Of a DNA stretch of 64,000 nucleotides, positions 44,178-52,325 are shown piece by piece. The DNA comes from JALRBM01 sp966186595 (GTDB lineage Bacteria > Patescibacteriota > Saccharimonadia > Saccharimonadales > Saccharimonadaceae): contig CBIFWO010000002.1 in the NCBI GenBank assembly GCA_966186595.1, positions 7,821 to 71,820 on the forward strand, written 5' to 3'. A program made the position numbers and the translations under genes. Within the stretch, counting starts at the first letter, position 1; every line of letters begins with the position of its first letter. The notes beneath the pieces are model-generated. The model saw nothing but the letters and a program-made list of their open reading frames with translations. It had not been told where the DNA came from and made no database searches.

Positions 44178-45098
44178 ATGCTAAAGTACTACGTCCGTCA
44201 CAGTGCGCGGGAGGAATTTCAAAAGGTTGACCATCCACCCAAGGAAAATGCCTGGGTTCATGGCGAGCTTGTCACGCAGGCTGATCTCCAGACATTGGCG
44301 AGCACGTACGATCTCCACCTGAATATATTAAGAGACGTTCTGGACAAAGATGAGCTGCCGCGTGTCGAATTCATTGACGATGAGTTGTACGTCTTTGTAC
44401 GAACGGCATGGCGGACGAAGCACGGCCAAGTTCTTACGGCGCCAGTTCTCTTGGCGGTGAAGGGGTCAATCTTTACCAGTATCTCTGCTGTGGCGACGGA
44501 TGGACATAAACTGGCAACACCGCACACCGATCTTGAGACCAAGGACACCTATAGTCTGCTGCTAGGTACCTTTGCCGCAGTGGTAAGTGAATATCAAGAG
44601 TTGATGGTCCATACCTCGCATGTCATTCATGATACGGGACAGCGCCTGCGGACGCATGAGGTGACGAACCAGGATTTTATCCGGTTTGTAACGGTTGAGG
44701 ATAACCTGAACGAATATCGTCTCAATCTGAATGGTATGCTAGTGGTGGCGCAGCGTCTGCATGAGACGCTGGAACGGGGTAGGGATGCCGAGGCTGTTGA
44801 GGATATATTGCTCTACATCCGGCAACTTCTCGTGGCGATTGATAGCCACAGCCAGAGTATTACTAGTATCCGCAACGCCTATAGTACAATTGCGAATAAT
44901 ACTTTGAACCTTCGGATGAAAACACTTACGGTTCTTACACTTTTGGTGACGCTCCCAAATGTTTTTTACGGCATGTATGGAATGAACCTCCACCTCCCTT
45001 TCTCTGACGAACCTTGGGCTTATGGGGCGGTCGTTGGATTTACTATATTAGTGGTTGTTTTAGTCTACATCATTGCCAAAAAGCGTGGCATTTTCTAA
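44178..45098 (+). CDS. corA: CorA-type magnesium transporter
   Basis: The 306-residue protein has a long N-terminal cytoplasmic domain and two C-terminal helices, with the selectivity signature YGMYGMNL (GMN) between them and a basic end (KKRGIF). It imports Mg2+ (or Co2+/Ni2+). TATACT (44164-44169) ends 8 nt before the ATG, so it is probably near-leaderless. Confidence 0.93.
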   Translation: MLKYYVRHSAREEFQKVDHPPKENAWVHGELVTQADLQTLASTYDLHLNILRDVLDKDELPRVEFIDDELYVFVRTAWRTKHGQVLTAPVLLAVKGSIFTSISAVATDGHKLATPHTDLETKDTYSLLLGTFAAVVSEYQELMVHTSHVIHDTGQRLRTHEVTNQDFIRFVTVEDNLNEYRLNLNGMLVVAQRLHETLERGRDAEAVEDILLYIRQLLVAIDSHSQSITSIRNAYSTIANNTLNLRMKTLTVLTLLVTLPNVFYGMYGMNLHLPFSDEPWAYGAVVGFTILVVVLVYIIAKKRGIF

Positions 45099-45132
45099 TC
45101 ATTTCGTGGTAAATATTCCTACATAAAAATTC

Positions 45133-45161
45133 TTGTTTTAAGGTGTTATTTTCGTTATAGT
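45133..45161 (+). promoter_or_regulatory. Promoter upstream of a non-coding stretch
   Basis: TTGTTT (45133-45138), 17-bp spacer, TATAGT (45156-45161). Confidence 0.6.
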
Positions 45162-45167
45162 AAAAAC

Positions 45168-45481
45168 ATAAGCGCTGTGAAACGGCGATACGCTTGACGT
45201 GTGTAAACACGTTTGTTACTCTAATTCATGTGCCTTGGCGCCACAACACGGAAATCTCATTTAAAGGTCGAAGTGCGCGAAGGCTGCATATAGTACAAGG
45301 AGTACAAAAACACATGCCAATAGCTGTCGAATTTGTGCCTACTCGGCGCAAAAAGATTGCAGTGGATGTGGTGCCCGCCGAATGGCAACTGTATATCGCA
45401 CATTAGAACGTGTGTTCATCGAAATCTCTCCCCGAGATTTCATCCCCAAAAAGAATCACCCCAAGGCACCGGGGTGATTTA
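45168..45481 (+). ncRNA. Candidate structured RNA or small-peptide transcript, ~310 nt
   Basis: The 395-base gap between corA and the DsbA-like gene has a promoter at its start and a hairpin terminator at its end, but no convincing gene. It contains hairpins AGCG...CGCT, CGTGT/ACACG and a perfect 8-bp stem GAAATCTC/GAGATTTC (45421-45441). A 30-codon ORF (ATG at 45314, MPIAVEFVPTRRKK...) with GGAG 11 nt upstream is a possible small protein. It lacks the conserved elements of RNase P, SRP RNA and tmRNA. Confidence 0.4.
45454..45479. terminator. Bidirectional terminator
   Basis: Perfect 9-bp stem AATCACCCC / GGGGTGATT. The minus strand continues with CTTTTT (end of the DsbA-like gene), the plus strand with TAGTTTTA. 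Confidence 0.85.
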
Positions 45482-45493
45482 GTTTTATAAAGA

Positions 45494-46204
45494 TTATTCC
45501 TTTGGAAGCTCGATGCCGGCTTCTTTTAGGGCGCTGACAATTGCTTTGTCGAGTAGGTCTTGATCAATACCGCCATTCTGAGCGTAGATGTTGTCCATCT
45601 TTTTACCGTTTAGGAAGAAGGTTGGGGTGGAATTAACACCGACTTTCTTGCCAACAGCCTGATCGAAGTTGATCTTTTTGTTCACCTCCTGGCTAGCCAG
45701 GTCTGTTTTAAAGCGATCTACATTCAGGCCGAGCTCTTGAGCGTATGAGGCGAAGAAGTTGGTTCGCTCATTCGATGAGAGACTACCCCAAGTATTCTGT
45801 CCTTCGTACAATTTGTCGTGCATTTCCCAGTATTTTCCCTGGAGACCTGCCGCCTCAGCAGTAGCCGCCGCCGCACGAGCATTAGGATGGATTGATGCTA
45901 GCGGGAAGTTACGGAAAACGAAGGCGATCTGGTTTTTGTATTTTTCGGTGACGGCTTTTACCGGCGCAAATGCCGCACCGCATCCCGGACATTGGAAATC
46001 GCCATATTCAACAAACATTACTTTGCTATCTGCTTTTCCAAAGGTATGATCACCTATATTGCCGGATTGCTCTGTCGCCTTCTGGATAGCATTCGTATCA
46101 ACATTATCAACGTTTACCTTATCCTTTGAGGAGATATATACGAGTCCGGCCAGAAGAGCCACACAGATTGCCCCAAAAATTATCCAAGTCTTTTTACTCA
46201 CCAA
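45494..46204 (-). CDS. DsbA-like membrane-anchored thiol-disulfide oxidoreductase
   Basis: The 236-residue protein has an N-terminal anchor helix (~7-24) and a thioredoxin/DsbA domain with GDFQCPGCGAAF (active-site CPGC, ~75-78) and the cis-proline loop NSTPTFFLNG near 200. It oxidises or isomerises disulfides outside the cytoplasm. The secreted proteins in this window with paired cysteines (ChW protein, 176-aa protein) are possible substrates. Monocistronic, with a terminator directly downstream. Confidence 0.92.
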   Translation of the reverse strand: MVSKKTWIIFGAICVALLAGLVYISSKDKVNVDNVDTNAIQKATEQSGNIGDHTFGKADSKVMFVEYGDFQCPGCGAAFAPVKAVTEKYKNQIAFVFRNFPLASIHPNARAAAATAEAAGLQGKYWEMHDKLYEGQNTWGSLSSNERTNFFASYAQELGLNVDRFKTDLASQEVNKKINFDQAVGKKVGVNSTPTFFLNGKKMDNIYAQNGGIDQDLLDKAIVSALKEAGIELPKE

Positions 46205-46339
46205 AACTCCTTATGATTACTATAGTAAGTGTAAAATAAAGTGATTCATCAGGCAAGGGTGACGAGAAGGCTATCGAGATTTGCAATGTATGTTATTCTA
46301 TACTTTAAGTTAACACTTAGGATTTGAGAAGGGCTAAAT

Positions 46340-46564
46340 ATGGGCGAGCTACTGGGTGTGAGGGGCGAAGAGGGAGATTTGCAACCTGATGTCTCAGAAT
46401 TGTGCATTAAAAGACCGAGAACAGTATTTGAAGCTCTCGGAAGAGAGGCACTTGCTAGCCCTGCAACGGCAGGAACGCACACTCTAATCCCTGATGGGTA
46501 CACTGTAACGGGAACTGCGGAGAATATAGATTCTGACTATGCCTATCTTCAAGATGACGACTAA
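46340..46564 (+). CDS. Graspetide-like RiPP precursor peptide 1
   Basis: A 74-residue peptide ending 6 nt before an MvdC/MvdD-type ATP-grasp gene. The leader (~1-36) is acidic with KRPRTVFEALGREA at ~24-37. The C-terminal ~37 residues are rich in Thr, Ser, Asp, Glu and Tyr (THTLIPDGYTVTGTA, then DSDYAYLQDDD), the donors and acceptors expected for ester or amide macrocycles. A second locus at 62.7 kb has the same leader motif. Ribosome site GAGAAGG, and TATACT at 46299-46304. The product is unknown; the precursor role is inferred from context. Confidence 0.75.
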   Translation: MGELLGVRGEEGDLQPDVSELCIKRPRTVFEALGREALASPATAGTHTLIPDGYTVTGTAENIDSDYAYLQDDD

Positions 46565-46570
46565 CTAGTT

Positions 46571-47548
46571 ATGACTAAGCAAATATTCATTGCGTCTAAT
46601 AGCCTTGATATCTCTCATGTTACTCCTGTTGCTGAATCGCTGACCAGAAACGGCTATGAGGTAGTCCGATACGATGCTGATAAAGTTGCAATGGGAGAGA
46701 GGGCGCTTATCCTCGCCCTGAGCAATCAAAAAGATTTGACCATTGAATATGATGGTCACACATTACATCCCGAGGCGGTTGCTGCTGCATGGAACAGAAG
46801 ACCCAATAGTTTTGGTCTTTTTACAGACACGGAAGACAAGGCAGCGCGTCTTTGCTTGGATAGAGAAGCGTCCGCGTCACAACAGGCGCTCCTGGATCTG
46901 GTTCCTGACGATCGTTGGCTAAATTCGCCAGATGCTATGCGACGTGCGAGTCATAAATTGACACAGCTGGCGCTGGCACGATCTATAGGATTTGAAATCC
47001 CAACCACAGTCACGAGTAATGAGTGTGAGGCAATCACCTCGGAATTAGAAGAAGGAAAAATTGTCTACAAGCCTTTTTATGGAGAACTATACGAAGGCAA
47101 TAACCTCAAACTGGTGTATACGACGGTTTTTGAGAATGATAAGAAGAATCCACCCCTAGAAGATTTGCAGCCCTACCCTGGCATCTGGCAAAATTATATA
47201 AAGAAAGCTCGCGAATGGCGACTAACAATTGTAGGCGATGAATGTTTTGACACGGAGGTTCATACGAGCCCTGACGCCAAAGATGACTGGCGACGGCATC
47301 AAATGACGCCTGCAGTGGAGTTTCGTAAAGGGGAATTTCCGATTGCCGAGAAGGAGAAGTGTTTTGAATTACTTGGTCGAGCAGGGCTTCGGTTCGGTAC
47401 CTTCGATTTTATTGAGCGAGAGGATAGTTCTATGGTTTACCTAGAGATGAATCCTAACGGACAATATATCTGGCTCGAGGATATTTTAGGGCTTCCCATT
47501 TCTCGGGCCGTAGGATCGGAGCTTCAAAGGATTGCGAATAGTAATTAA
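46571..47548 (+). CDS. MvdC/MvdD-type ATP-grasp peptide ligase (graspetide maturase) 1
   Basis: The 325-residue protein has the family's N-terminal domain (IFIASNSLDISHVTPVAESL, VRYDADKV, AAWNRRPNSFG). A linker follows (WLNSPDAMRRASHKLTQLALARSIGFEIP type), then the ATP-grasp fold: KIVYKPF (ATP lysine), EWRLTIVGDECFDTEV, and the Mg-binding LEMNPNGQYIWLE. This family activates Asp/Glu side chains with ATP and joins them to Ser/Thr/Lys of a precursor. It lies 6 nt after the precursor, with no transporter or protease gene adjacent. A close paralog is at 62.9 kb. Confidence 0.85.
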   Translation: MTKQIFIASNSLDISHVTPVAESLTRNGYEVVRYDADKVAMGERALILALSNQKDLTIEYDGHTLHPEAVAAAWNRRPNSFGLFTDTEDKAARLCLDREASASQQALLDLVPDDRWLNSPDAMRRASHKLTQLALARSIGFEIPTTVTSNECEAITSELEEGKIVYKPFYGELYEGNNLKLVYTTVFENDKKNPPLEDLQPYPGIWQNYIKKAREWRLTIVGDECFDTEVHTSPDAKDDWRRHQMTPAVEFRKGEFPIAEKEKCFELLGRAGLRFGTFDFIEREDSSMVYLEMNPNGQYIWLEDILGLPISRAVGSELQRIANSN

Positions 47549-47571
47549 CGATCTAAGGTACAATGGTGGAT

Positions 47572-48588
47572 ATGATGACGGTAATGGTAGTTCTATGTAT
47601 TGTGGTGTTTGCACTTCTGATTATGGTGAGCGGCGTGAAACCACTTCGCAGTCCCATCAGCCAGTTTGAAATAAAGCGGCGGATGACCGAAGGCGATAAG
47701 AGCGCTCTGGTGGAGGAACGTAGAGAGCGGCTTCTAGGCGATATTTTATCGTTGCAACGGGTTCTTGCTGCGCTGCTTTTGGTAATTTTTGCCGCGCTGA
47801 GCGTTGTAACCTTTGGGTGGTTCCTAGGAATAATTATCTCAGCAGCAGTAGCCCTTGAGTATGCGGCTATTGCAAGGCTACATTTTCTTCACAACCAGTT
47901 GCAAAAATTATACATTCAGCATGAACACAGCATTCTACACTTTGTCGAGAAATTCTCGGGTGTGATTCGCTTTGTGCGAAACGTTGCTCCAGAACAATCG
48001 GACATTCGTGTCGATTCTCGCGAGGAACTCCTTCATGTTGTCGAGATGTCTGGTAGCATTCTTTCTCAGGATGAGAAAAAGCTTCTTGAGCATGGCCTCA
48101 GGTTTGACGAGCGTTTAGTAAGTGAAATCATGACACCCCGTGGTGTTATCGATAGTATTAGCAAAAGAGAAATGCTGGGTCCCTTGGTGCTGGACGACTT
48201 GCATAAAACGGGCCATAGCCGCTTTCCTGTCACTGATGGCGACATTGACCATGTAGTGGGGATGTTGCACGTTAAGGATCTCCTCACGATCGATAGCAAG
48301 CGAAAATCTACCACGGTTGAAAAAGCGATGGAGCCTCGTGTCTTTTACATTCGCCAGGATCAAACACTTGGTCATGCGCTGGCCGCCTTTCTTCGTACGC
48401 ATCACCATCTATTTGTCGTGGTGAATGAATTTCGTGAAACGGTGGGCCTGCTTAGTCTTGAGGATGTGATCGAAGCGCTTTTGGGAAGAAAGATTGTCGA
48501 TGAGTTTGACCTCCACGATGATCTCCGAGCCGTTGCAATGCGCAACCTCCGTGGTAATAATCATCCCGAAAAGCACGAAGACGTCTAG
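47572..48588 (+). CDS. CBS-domain membrane protein (CNNM/HlyC-CorC-like)
   Basis: The frame opens at ATG 47563, but a -10-like TACAAT covers it and ends 7 nt before ATG 47572, which I take as start. Three helices (about 2-22, 62-80, 84-104) precede a cytoplasmic CBS pair: VSEIMTPRGVIDSISKREM, then HSRFPVTDGDIDHVVGMLHVKDLL and HHHLFVVVNEFRETVGLLSLEDVIEALLG. This architecture resembles hemolysin-C/CorC and CNNM Mg2+-related proteins, although the DUF21 part is short. It follows the ATP-grasp gene closely; a functional link is not evident. Confidence 0.85.
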   Translation: MMTVMVVLCIVVFALLIMVSGVKPLRSPISQFEIKRRMTEGDKSALVEERRERLLGDILSLQRVLAALLLVIFAALSVVTFGWFLGIIISAAVALEYAAIARLHFLHNQLQKLYIQHEHSILHFVEKFSGVIRFVRNVAPEQSDIRVDSREELLHVVEMSGSILSQDEKKLLEHGLRFDERLVSEIMTPRGVIDSISKREMLGPLVLDDLHKTGHSRFPVTDGDIDHVVGMLHVKDLLTIDSKRKSTTVEKAMEPRVFYIRQDQTLGHALAAFLRTHHHLFVVVNEFRETVGLLSLEDVIEALLGRKIVDEFDLHDDLRAVAMRNLRGNNHPEKHEDV

Positions 48589-48658
48589 CGCCATCGCTCT
48601 AACAGTGGTAAAATATCGCTAATGACAGGTTGGCGAGCAAATAGCGATAGCAATCCAT

Positions 48659-48697
48659 GGGTCGGCTAAAAACCGGCGGATTTTTAGCAGTCGACCC
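48659..48697 (+). promoter_or_regulatory. Strong hairpin in the aspS leader
   Basis: GGGTC-G-GCTAAAAA pairs with TTTTTAGC-(AGT)C-GACCC around an 8-nt loop (CCGGCGGA), about 14 pairs, ending 41 nt before the aspS ATG. The T-run lies inside the stem rather than after it, so it is not a simple terminator; it could be an RNA control element or mRNA-stabilising stem. Confidence 0.5.
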
Positions 48698-48738
48698 ACC
48701 CTCAAGCCACAAACTACCATCGTAACAAGGAAATTATC

Positions 48739-50481
48739 ATGACCCGAACATTAGTCAAAGAACTCTCTTCACATGTTGGCCAAACCGTCACTGTGAGCGG
48801 CTGGGTAAATGCTCGCCGTGACCACGGAGGTCTTATTTTTATTGATCTTCGCGACCACAGCGGTCTTATTCAGATTGTTGTACAGCCCGAAAGCACCGAT
48901 GCGTTTACACTAGCGGAACACATTCGTGATGAATTTGTTGTATCTGTGGAGGGGAATGTCAGGGAGCGGGAAGAAGGTCTCAAAAACCCAAATCTTCCGA
49001 TGGGGAGCATCGAGATTGAAGCCATGGCCATCCGTGTCCTTAATCGTTCTGAACCGCTGCCGATCCCCATCCAGCCCGAAGCGCCGCAGGCAAGTGAGGA
49101 ACTGCGCCTGAAATATCGCTACCTCGATCTTCGTCGTGCCAAGATGCAAGAGACGCTCAAGAAACGGTCGGAATATTACAAGGTGATGCGCGCTTACATG
49201 GACGAACATGAATTTGTCGAAATCGCGACGCCCATTCTGGCCAATTCAAGCCCTGAAGGTGCGCGTGACTTTCTGATTCCATCTCGTCTGCACGAAGGAA
49301 AGTTTTATGCGCTTCCTCAGGCGCCTCAGCAGTTCAAGCAACTGTTGATGGTGGGCGGGGTGCCGCGCTATTACCAAATTGCGGCGTGTTTCCGCGACGA
49401 AGACCCTCGCGCCGATCGTCTGTACGGCGAATTTTACCAACTTGACCTTGAAATGTCATTTGTTGAAGATGGTGAAGTTGTTCGCCAAACGATGGAGCCG
49501 CTCATCAAGAAACTTGTCACCGATTTTGCCGGGAAGGAGCTTCTGACGCCGGATGTTCCCAGGATTCCTTACAGAGAAGCAATGGAGCGATTTGGTTCTG
49601 ACAAGCCTGACCTTCGCTATGAGATGGAGCTCGTAGATCTCTCTGGTGAGCTAAAAGGTACTGAATTTGGTGTATTTAAAAACGCCCAGTGTGTCAAAGC
49701 AATCTGTGTAAAGGGCGGCAGCGAACTGAGCCGTTCTCAAATCGATGGCTTCACTGAGATTGCTAAAAGCGAAGGAGCTGGCGGGCTGGCATATTTGACA
49801 TATGAAAACGGAGAAGTGAAATCTCCAATTGCCAAATTCCTCTCTGGCGAAGAGCTGGAGGCTATTCGGATAAAAATGAACGCCAAAGATGGCGATGCAG
49901 TCTTCTTTGGCGCTGATCAGCGATCAGTGGTAAATAAAGTCTTAGGCCGTCTCCGTACAGAATTTGCCGATCACTTTGGCTTGAAGGACCCGAACAAAGT
50001 TGCACTGGCTTGGATCGTCGATTTTCCATTTTACGAGTGGGACGAAAAAACCAAGAGCATTGATTTTGGCCACAATCCATTCTCGATGCCAAAAGGTGGC
50101 TTGGAAGCATTGGAAAACGGTGACAAGTTAGAGATCATGGCTGATCAATATGATATGGTCATGAACGGATACGAAATTTGTTCTGGTGCAGTCCGAAACC
50201 ACAATCCAGAGGTGATGTATGCTGCATTCGGCGTACTTGGTTATGGCCATGAATATGTCGATAGCCGATTTGGGGCCATGGTGAACGCTTTCAAATACGG
50301 TGCACCGCCGCACGCTGGTTGTGCCTTTGGTATTGACCGTATGTTCATGGTGCTCATTGGCGAAGATAACATTCGCGAAGCAGTGGCCTTTCCAAAGAAT
50401 GGCTCTGGTGTTGATGTCATGATGAACTCTCCGAGTACTGTCGATCAGGCGCAGCTCCGGGATCTTGGCCTTAAGGCTTGA
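48739..50481 (+). CDS. aspS: Aspartate--tRNA ligase
   Basis: The 580-residue class II synthetase is of bacterial type. It has the N-terminal OB-fold (GWVNARRDHGGLIFIDLRD), motif 2 (YYQIAACFRDEDPRADR), the GAD insertion (~290-400) and motif 3 (GAPPHAGCAFGIDRMFMVL). It charges tRNA-Asp. Whether it is discriminating cannot be told here. A hairpin leader precedes it, and GGAAATT-type weak ribosome sequence lies before the ATG. Confidence 0.97.
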   Translation: MTRTLVKELSSHVGQTVTVSGWVNARRDHGGLIFIDLRDHSGLIQIVVQPESTDAFTLAEHIRDEFVVSVEGNVREREEGLKNPNLPMGSIEIEAMAIRVLNRSEPLPIPIQPEAPQASEELRLKYRYLDLRRAKMQETLKKRSEYYKVMRAYMDEHEFVEIATPILANSSPEGARDFLIPSRLHEGKFYALPQAPQQFKQLLMVGGVPRYYQIAACFRDEDPRADRLYGEFYQLDLEMSFVEDGEVVRQTMEPLIKKLVTDFAGKELLTPDVPRIPYREAMERFGSDKPDLRYEMELVDLSGELKGTEFGVFKNAQCVKAICVKGGSELSRSQIDGFTEIAKSEGAGGLAYLTYENGEVKSPIAKFLSGEELEAIRIKMNAKDGDAVFFGADQRSVVNKVLGRLRTEFADHFGLKDPNKVALAWIVDFPFYEWDEKTKSIDFGHNPFSMPKGGLEALENGDKLEIMADQYDMVMNGYEICSGAVRNHNPEVMYAAFGVLGYGHEYVDSRFGAMVNAFKYGAPPHAGCAFGIDRMFMVLIGEDNIREAVAFPKNGSGVDVMMNSPSTVDQAQLRDLGLKA

Positions 50482-50550
50482 CATTATATAAAAAATCTCT
50501 ATAGTAGTAATACTTTGGTAATCTCTCAGGGTTGCCATAGTCTTATTTTC

Positions 50551-50566
50551 TAAGAGCCGGCTCTTA
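50551..50566. promoter_or_regulatory. Perfect 16-bp palindrome upstream of the exonuclease gene
   Basis: TAAGAGCCGGCTCTTA is fully self-complementary with no loop, 31 nt before the ATG of the exonuclease gene. It looks like an operator for a dimeric regulator. The position suggests the 5' region of that transcript. Confidence 0.45.
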
Positions 50567-50597
50567 TCAGTAAATCTTACTTATAGGAGTTTTAAGA

Positions 50598-51227
50598 ATG
50601 TCTAAAAATTTTGAAACCAAGCAAGCCCTGTGGAATGCAGGGCGGGAGATCGTCGTCGCAGCGCCACAAGCCTTCATCGACGTTGATGTGGAGGCGGATG
50701 GTATCGCTGGCTATGGATCGATGCTTTCCATTGGTGCAGCAAGTCCGACAGGCGAAACGTATTATAGTGAAATTCGTCCTTCAACCGAATTATTCTTGCC
50801 TGGTAACCGCAAGTTTTGCGAACAGCACGGACTAGAGCGTGATCGCCTTATGGACGAGGCCCCTGACCTGAATAAGGTGATGGGTGAATTCTATGAGTGG
50901 ACCGAGGACATCAAGAAAGAGTGTGGCAAGCGGGCGGTTTTCACCGCATTTAATGGTGGCTTCGACTGGGCGCATACGGACCTTTATTTTGCAAAGGCCG
51001 GATTCAAGAATCCGTACGGCATTGCACCGTTCGATATAAAATCGCTCGCCATTGCTCTTCATGAGGAGTGGAACTGGTCAAAGACGAACAAGAATGAATT
51101 GCCGCCAGAAATTGTGCCAGAGGAGGAGTTTACCCATCATGCACTTGAGGATGCACTATATCAGCAAAAACTTCATTTTGGCATGGCTGCCCTTCTTGGA
51201 GCGAAGCATAATGTTACTATGGAATAG
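50598..51227 (+). CDS. DnaQ-like 3'-5' exonuclease (DEDDh)
   Basis: The 209-residue protein has the three exonuclease motifs: AFIDVDVEADG (Exo I, D-x-E-like), FNGGFDWAHTDLYF (Exo II) and HHALEDALYQ (Exo III, the H-x4-D of DEDDh enzymes). It probably trims or proofreads nucleic acid; the substrate is unknown. Ribosome site TAGGAG. Confidence 0.82.
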   Translation: MSKNFETKQALWNAGREIVVAAPQAFIDVDVEADGIAGYGSMLSIGAASPTGETYYSEIRPSTELFLPGNRKFCEQHGLERDRLMDEAPDLNKVMGEFYEWTEDIKKECGKRAVFTAFNGGFDWAHTDLYFAKAGFKNPYGIAPFDIKSLAIALHEEWNWSKTNKNELPPEIVPEEEFTHHALEDALYQQKLHFGMAALLGAKHNVTME

Positions 51228-51252
51228 TTAGCGCAAGATCCGGGAGGTGATT

Positions 51253-51423
51253 ATGGCCGAGGATGACGACACGGTTCCGTGTCCCTTCTGCTCGGCACAG
51301 GGAACGATCTCATGTCCGTTCTGTAGTGGGGCTGGTTGTGTCCTATGTGAACAGGAAGGTAAGGTGAATTGCCCGGCCAGGGTAGCGGGAAGTTGCCTAG
51401 GGGCTAGCAATATCAATGTCTAG
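51253..51423 (+). CDS. Small zinc-ribbon protein (DnaJ central-domain-like), 56 residues
   Basis: ATG at 51253 with GGGAGGTGATT directly upstream, TAG at 51421. Two CPFC knuckles (PCPFCSAQG and SCPFCSGAGC) followed by LCEQEGKVNCP give eight or more cysteines in CxxCxxxG spacing, like the DnaJ zinc-binding region. It could bind unfolded proteins or simply zinc. It follows the exonuclease gene by 25 nt. Confidence 0.7.
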   Translation: MAEDDDTVPCPFCSAQGTISCPFCSGAGCVLCEQEGKVNCPARVAGSCLGASNINV

Positions 51424-51459
51424 TAGCTCCACGGGACCCGTTGCTATCTAGCGGCTAAT

Positions 51460-51491
51460 CCGCCAGCCCTCTGCTTAGGGAGGGTTGGCGG
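51460..51491 (+). terminator. Terminator-like hairpin
   Basis: Stem CCGCCAGCCCT / AGGGTTGGCGG (one G-T pair) with a 10-nt loop, followed by GACTTTC; the T-run is weak. Confidence 0.55.
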
Positions 51492-51616
51492 GACTTTCAT
51501 GTAGGTTGCCCCAAGCGGTATTATAAAGCTATTGCTTAAATGTCAAAAAAATGCTAATATAACAATTGTTGTTATCACTAACACAAACATCAAACCCCTC
51601 AGACTTTATAACAGGC

Positions 51617-51622
51617 TATAAT
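51617..51622 (+). promoter_or_regulatory. -10 box (TATAAT) before the 70-aa/YtxH pair
   Basis: TATAAT, about 32 nt before the GTG start, with an AAAGGAGAAG ribosome site between. No clear -35 element. Confidence 0.55.
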
Positions 51623-51654
51623 AGATAGGGGACATAACACGAAAGGAGAAGCCA

Positions 51655-51867
51655 GTGGATACAAATGTTGTTATCACACTGCTTACGGTCACAGTGGTAC
51701 TTTTATCACTCGTAATCGTTGCGCTTTTAGCCGTCGTTACCGTGGTACTACTCAAAATTAATCGAGTACTACGAAACATCGAGGCTATCTCGCAAAATAT
51801 CGCTTCGGCATCCGATTGGTTGTCGCCAGTGAAACTGATTCATCATATTAGTAAGCTATTTCGTTAA
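51655..51867 (+). CDS. Small single-helix membrane protein (DUF948-like), 70 residues
   Basis: GTG start with AAAGGAGAAG upstream. One long hydrophobic helix (~4-35), then KINRVLRNIEAISQNIASAS, an amphipathic helix like that of DUF948/YtxG proteins. It is paired with the YtxH-type gene 18 nt downstream, as these two families often are. Probably part of a membrane stress complex. Confidence 0.68.
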   Translation: MDTNVVITLLTVTVVLLSLVIVALLAVVTVVLLKINRVLRNIEAISQNIASASDWLSPVKLIHHISKLFR

Positions 51868-51885
51868 TAGAAAAGGAGAATGGAT

Positions 51886-52278
51886 ATGAGTAACCGAGCC
51901 GTTCACGTTATTGCAGCCGCAGCCATTGGGTTTGTCGCAGGTATCCTGCTAGCACCAAAAAGTGGTGAAGAGACCAGGAAAGATATTAAAGATAAAGCTC
52001 GTGAAGCTAAAGATTACGCTGACGAGAAGGTCGAGCAGGTCAAGGCTGCCGCCAAAGACGCCAGCGTGAGCCTCCGCGAAGGGGCGGGACATGTTGGCGA
52101 CGAAGCAAATCGCTTTGCCAAAAGTGCCAAAGGTTCCGCATCACGCGTTGCTGCAGACGTTTCGGAAGAAGCATCCAAATTGAGCAGCGAAGCGAAGACA
52201 CGTGCTGCCCGCGTCGCTGATGAAGCAAAACGAACTGCTAGTCGTGTTCAGAAGGATGCCGAAAAGCACCTTCGTTAA
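51886..52278 (+). CDS. YtxH-like membrane protein with long amphipathic tail
   Basis: ATG at 51886 lies 7 nt after AAGGAG, better placed than the in-frame ATG 51880. The helix ~5-22 is followed by GILLAPKSGEETRKDIKDKA, the YtxH signature. A ~100-residue Ala/Lys/Glu-rich repeat region with heptad character (VEQVKAAAKDAS, RVADEAKRTASRVQ) resembles LEA-type proteins. It is anchored in the membrane; general stress roles are known for relatives. Confidence 0.85.
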   Translation: MSNRAVHVIAAAAIGFVAGILLAPKSGEETRKDIKDKAREAKDYADEKVEQVKAAAKDASVSLREGAGHVGDEANRFAKSAKGSASRVAADVSEEASKLSSEAKTRAARVADEAKRTASRVQKDAEKHLR

Positions 52279-52293
52279 AGTGAACTAATAAAG

Positions 52294-52320
52294 ATAGCCG
52301 CATGATTGCGGCTATTTTTA
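52294..52320 (+). terminator. Intrinsic terminator after the YtxH-like gene
   Basis: Stem ATAGCCGC / GCGGCTAT, 6-nt loop, then TTTTTA. Confidence 0.9.
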
Positions 52321-52325
52321 ATGGG

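Noticed and set aside
45194..45406. 70-codon ORF starting with TTG
   Set aside because: Its 5' half runs through hairpins and has no coding character or ribosome site; only the last 30 codons, from ATG 45314, might be a peptide.
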